Origin: Cochliopodium minus
Lineage: Eukaryota; Discosea; Himatismenida; Cochliopodiidae
Direction: 5' to 3'
Length of the DNA stretch: 20,543 nucleotides
Assembly (NCBI GenBank): GCA_024220525.1
Contig: JAMYWO010000329.1
Span: 19,459-40,001 of the forward strand
Position 1 is the stretch's first letter. Every line of letters begins with the position of its first letter. The position numbers and the translations under genes were made by a program. Below the pieces are notes generated by a model that had not been told where the DNA came from, made no database searches, and was given only the letters and a program-made list of their open reading frames with translations. Positions 17,718-20,543 of the stretch are shown piece by piece.

Positions 17718-18559
17718 ATGGAACAATTTAATAAACGTTCTGAATTGGAAATCAAACCCTTGATTGTAAAAAAATTCAAATCAGCGTTTCAAAAGAGTAT
17801 CGGGCTTAATCTGAGCGAACTCAACAAAGCCAAGTATATCGAATTTGTCATGGACACCAACAAAGTGAAGGTGTTCGCTGAAATAGTCTCTCAAAAAATC
17901 TCATTTCCTGATTTTTATGAGAAAGCCAAACAAATCATGATAGAAGAAAGAGAAAAAATTTTTGAGGAAGCAAAAAAACAACAATTACAAGTTATTTTTT
18001 TTTATTTTTTTATTTTTTCTTTGTTAAATTTTTATATTTTTTTTTTATTTTTTTATTTTTTTTTTACTAGATTAATTGTAGAAACCAACAACACAGTCAC
18101 TATGATGGAGAAGTTGGCTATTTTCCAAGTGACAATGACACAAACAGTCATACCGGAGGAAATGAAAACACCAGTGACACTGTTTTTGGAGGTTTTTTTT
18201 TTAAATTTTTTATTTTATTGTTTTTTTTATTGTTTAAAAAATTTTAAGGAGATGATGGTGGAGGAGATTATGGAGGGGATGGAGGTAAAATTTTTTTTTT
18301 TTTCGAATTTCAATAAATCATTTCAACTTTTTGTAGGGGATTATGGAGGGGATGGTGGCGGAGATTATGGAGGGGATGGAGGAGGTAAAATTAAAATTTT
18401 TTTTTTCAAATTTCAATAAATCATTTCAACTTTTTGTAGGAGATTATGGAGGGGATGGTGGAGATGGTGGAGGTAAAAATTATTCTTAAAATTTGTTTTG
18501 TTTTTTGCAATTTTTGAATTATTTATTTCAAAGGAGATGGAGGAGGGGGAGGAGATTGA
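17718..18559 (+). CDS. Helical segment plus Gly/Asp/Tyr-rich tail (own gene or end of the C2 gene)
   Basis: Exons: 17718-17990 (or from 17712 if spliced), 18071-18191, 18249-18284, 18337-18384, 18440-18472, 18534-18559; GT..AG, in phase, TGA at 18557-18559, 178 aa from the ATG. The first exon is charged and helical (FNKRSELEIKPLIVKKFKSA, YEKAKQIMIEEREKIFEEAK). The second is polar (NQQHSHYDGEVGYFPSDN). The remaining exons encode only GDYGGDGG-type repeats. No family recognised. The exon starts after a good acceptor (ATATAG at 17711) and CCT CTC ATG is open in frame 0, so continuation from the C2 gene is about as likely as a separate start at 17718. The Gly-rich exons and their introns arose by tandem duplication. 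Confidence 0.6.
18249..18559 (+). repeat. Tandemly duplicated exon-intron units (Gly-rich tail)
   Basis: The 3' half of the intron plus acceptor is identical over 32 bp at 18306-18337 and 18409-18440, an offset of exactly 103 bp. The exon motif GATTATGGAGGGGATGG recurs at least four times. Donor contexts GGAG|GTAAAA are the same in three introns. Confidence 0.85.
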
Positions 18560-18898
18560 GAATGTTTTTTTTTTTTTGAACAATTTTTTTTTTTTGGAAT
18601 TTTAAAAAGTGATCTTGGATTAAAAAAAGTTTTTGAAAATGAAACATATTCAGAAGATATCACTAGGATCTTGAAACATTAACAAATTTTTTTCTTTTTC
18701 CATAGAAAATCCTTTTTGGGATTTTCTTCTGAATTTTTTTATTATAATTTTAATTATATATACCTCCAAATTCTGAATTGATTGATATGAAAAAATTGAT
18801 TTCATTTTCTTTGATAATCTGATATCCCTATTACAAGCAAAAAAAAAGTTCTATTTGAAATATTAGGATTATTATAAATTATAAATTAAAAAAAAAAA
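18560..18898. other. Intergenic region with a nested hairpin
   Basis: 339 bp between the Gly-rich gene stop and the PAQR start. It holds an outer 9-bp inverted repeat ATTCAGAAG (18648-18656) / CTTCTGAAT (18726-18734), an inner 9-bp repeat AGAAAATCC (18704-18712) / GGATTTTCT (18719-18727), and a T7 run right after the outer arm. The PAQR promoter should also be here. Confidence 0.5.
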
Positions 18899-20418
18899 AT
18901 GGTTCATATAATCTATTGGATAGTCCTCGCCTATTTGATATCATTATTGATCTTCTTCCTCAAATTATATTTCTCAAGAAAACTTCTTCCCATCCCCAAA
19001 TTCAACATGCCAGGGGTGGAAGATCCATGCTTGATGCATAAAGATCTTGGTAAGATATAAAATGAAGAAGATGATACGATAGATTATCCAATATATGACA
19101 ACATATACGCATCCATAAATTCACTTAGCTGTATATTTTAACACCCAATAAAATAATATAGAGGGGAAAAATTTCGTGGCGAAGAGGGATCCCAGATCCA
19201 AATTCAAAGATAACAAACAACAAGGTGGATTAAGAACATTCACTGAGATGCCATTTTACGTGCAGGGTAATTAAAATTATATAATTAATAAGACTTGTCC
19301 AAAATTTTGTTAGCGGATATTTAATTTATGACTGGATTCCTTTTTAAAAAAATTTTTTTTTTGTTTAATTTTTTTTTAAATGAAATATAGGAGTAAGATT
19401 ATCGTTTGATGAAAAATCAAACTTTAAAAATTAAATTTCTTAAAAAATTAAATTCCTTAGAATCCTTGGATTGTGGATGGTTACAGAGCAAATTTTTCTA
19501 TCAAGAAGGCTCTCGTTTCTATGTTCCAAGTAAAAATAATTTATAAAATTTTTTTTGTTTTTAAAAAATATTTTTTTAAAATAAATCTTCAAGATTCACA
19601 ATGAAAGTTGGAATGTTTGGTCACGTGAGTTTTTTTTATTTTTTCATTTTTTTTAAATTGTTTTATTTTTTATTTTTTATTTTTTTTTTTATTTTTTTTT
19701 TTTTTTTTAATTTTATTTTTTATTTTTTATTTTATTTTTTATTTTTTATTTTATTTTTTATTTTTTATTTTATTTTTTATTTTTTATTTAATAGACGTTT
19801 TTGGGTTTCTATTTTTCTTTGTTTTAATGATAAAGAACATCTATACCGCTTTTGCTTACAATATCACGTACAACTACACAGAAATAACTATGCTTATTTT
19901 CCTAGTTGGTAATAAAACAAATCAAAATATAAAAAATTTAAAAATAATTAATTAAAAAAATAAAAATAATTGATAAAAAAATAAATCAAAAAAAAAACAA
20001 TAAAAAAATAAAATTACAATTAAAATTAAATTAAAATTAATATTAATATTAATATTAAAATAAAAATTAAAATTAAAATTAAAATTAAAATTAAAATTAA
20101 AATTAAAATTAAAATTAAAATTAAAATTAATATTAATATTAAAATTTTTTTTTGACATTTTTAGGAGCTCAAGTTTTATTCTTCGTTTCTTCTTTATTTC
20201 ATCTCTTGTCATGTATGACCCACAGCATCTATTCCATTACTGCAAAATTAGGTAAAAAAAAAATCAAAAAAAAATAAAAAATCAAAAAAATAAAAAATAA
20301 AATAAAATTAAAAATTTAAAAAAATTAAATTCTGCAGATTATACTGGAATATCCGTTTTGATCATCACTTCTTTTTTTCCTGCAATGAAACACTTTTTCA
20401 CTTGTAATCCCAACTGGG
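18899..20418 (+). CDS. PAQR / adiponectin-receptor-like membrane protein (3' partial)
   Basis: Seven-helix HlyIII/PAQR superfamily; members are receptors or ceramidase-like zinc hydrolases. Exons: 18899-19049, 19162-19266, candidate 19391-19392, 19461-19529, 19594-19624, 19795-19908, 20165-20251, 20338-20418; a donor GTAAAG at 20419 leads out of the window. The N-terminal helix YWIVLAYLISLLIFFLKLYF is extra to the core. Family blocks: FTEMPFYVQ, NPWIVDGYRANFS, IHNESWNVWSHVFGFLFFF, SSLFHLLSCMTHSIYS (S-x3-H zinc-type motif), KLDYTGISVLIITSFFPA (conserved Asp). The final HxxxH motif is beyond the end. The junction between MPFYVQG and NPW keeps frame only with a 2-nt exon (GA, codon GGA) or by using an earlier GTGCAG donor at 19260, which would drop three residues from a spacing conserved with AdipoR1. 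Confidence 0.85.
19625..19794. repeat. (T)nA-rich microsatellite intron of the PAQR gene
   Basis: 170-nt intron consisting almost wholly of T4-T12 runs separated by single A, with TTTATTTTTTATTTTA repeating several times near its 3' half. Acceptor TTTAATAG at 19794. Confidence 0.85.
19919..20150. repeat. (TTAAAA)n and (TTAATA)n microsatellite in a PAQR intron
   Basis: The 256-nt intron 19909-20164 holds a run of about twelve AAAATT units around 20056-20130, flanked by shorter TTAATATTAA stretches. The open frame on the minus strand here (Asn/Phe repeats) is a by-product of this repeat. Confidence 0.85.
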
Positions 20419-20459
20419 GTAAAGAATAAAAAACTTATTGTTCGATTTTTCATTTTCAT

Positions 20460-20543
20460 TTTTTTATTTTATTTTTTATTTTTTATTTCAAATTTTTTAT
20501 TTCAAATTTTTTATTTCAAATTTTTTATTTTTTATTTCAAATT
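20460..20543. repeat. TTTTTTATTTCAAA repeat at window end
   Basis: A unit of about 14 bp (TTTTTTATTTCAAA) recurs four times near the end, preceded by TTTTATTTTATTTTTTATT. It lies in the intron that starts at 20419. Confidence 0.75.

Noticed and set aside
19952-20212. Minus-strand frame made of Asn-Phe repeats.
   Set aside because: Translation of the (TTAAAA)n microsatellite in a PAQR intron.
1-20543. Search for tRNA, rRNA, transposon ends or virus-derived genes.
   Set aside because: No B-box-like GTTCRANNC in a cloverleaf context, no reverse transcriptase, integrase or transposase motif, and no terminal repeats flanking a coding block were seen.

Overview
The window is nuclear DNA of a free-living, probably bacterivorous, amoeboid protist. 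Non-coding DNA is extremely A/T-rich, with long A and T runs and (T)nA-type microsatellites. Genes are closely packed on both strands, and most are cut by short introns with GT..AG ends. TAA, TAG and TGA all behave as stops. The gene content (RhoGEF with Gln-rich repeats, classical tyrosine phosphatase, PAQR receptor, THO subunit, DysF-domain protein) is eukaryotic and fits an Amoebozoa-like or other amoeboid lineage. I cannot name the species. I saw no tRNA, rRNA, CRISPR array, transposon or virus-derived element.

Layout, left to right. 136-909 (+): 3' part of a one-pass membrane protein with a Cys-rich ectodomain. 1192-3299 (-): five-exon dysferlin/peroxin (DysF) domain protein. 3462-8225 (-): intronless 1587-residue DH-PH RhoGEF with a huge Gln/Glu/Met repeat and endocytic-type motifs. 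8419-9076 (+): THO complex subunit 7. 9272-10799 (-): two-exon protein tyrosine phosphatase with an atypical active site. 11370-12445 (+): short-chain dehydrogenase with a 13-nt microexon. 12531-13805 (-): membrane-anchored VanX-type D-Ala-D-Ala dipeptidase with 12-nt and 9-nt microexons. 13942-15419 (+): twelve-exon aquaporin. 15833-17472 (+): C2-domain protein. 17718-18559 (+): a Gly/Asp/Tyr-rich tail that may be the end of the C2 gene. 18899-window end (+): start of a PAQR/adiponectin-receptor-like protein.

The most striking property is splicing. Several genes are only readable if exons of 9-28 nt are recognised. Each one preserves the reading frame and restores a family-conserved motif: MG after the SDR proline-glycine loop, GYIA-KSGHSRG in VanX, and TM2 plus the first half-helix of the aquaporin. 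In the PAQR gene the family spacing is met only by a candidate 2-nt exon. All exon coordinates were derived by hand from splice signals, phase and family motifs.

Functional reading (inference): a phagotroph with a bacterial-type peptidoglycan dipeptide hydrolase sharing a 136-bp divergent promoter region with an unusual aquaporin, next to a RhoGEF carrying clathrin-box-like and NPF motifs. Both arrangements would suit uptake and digestion of bacteria.
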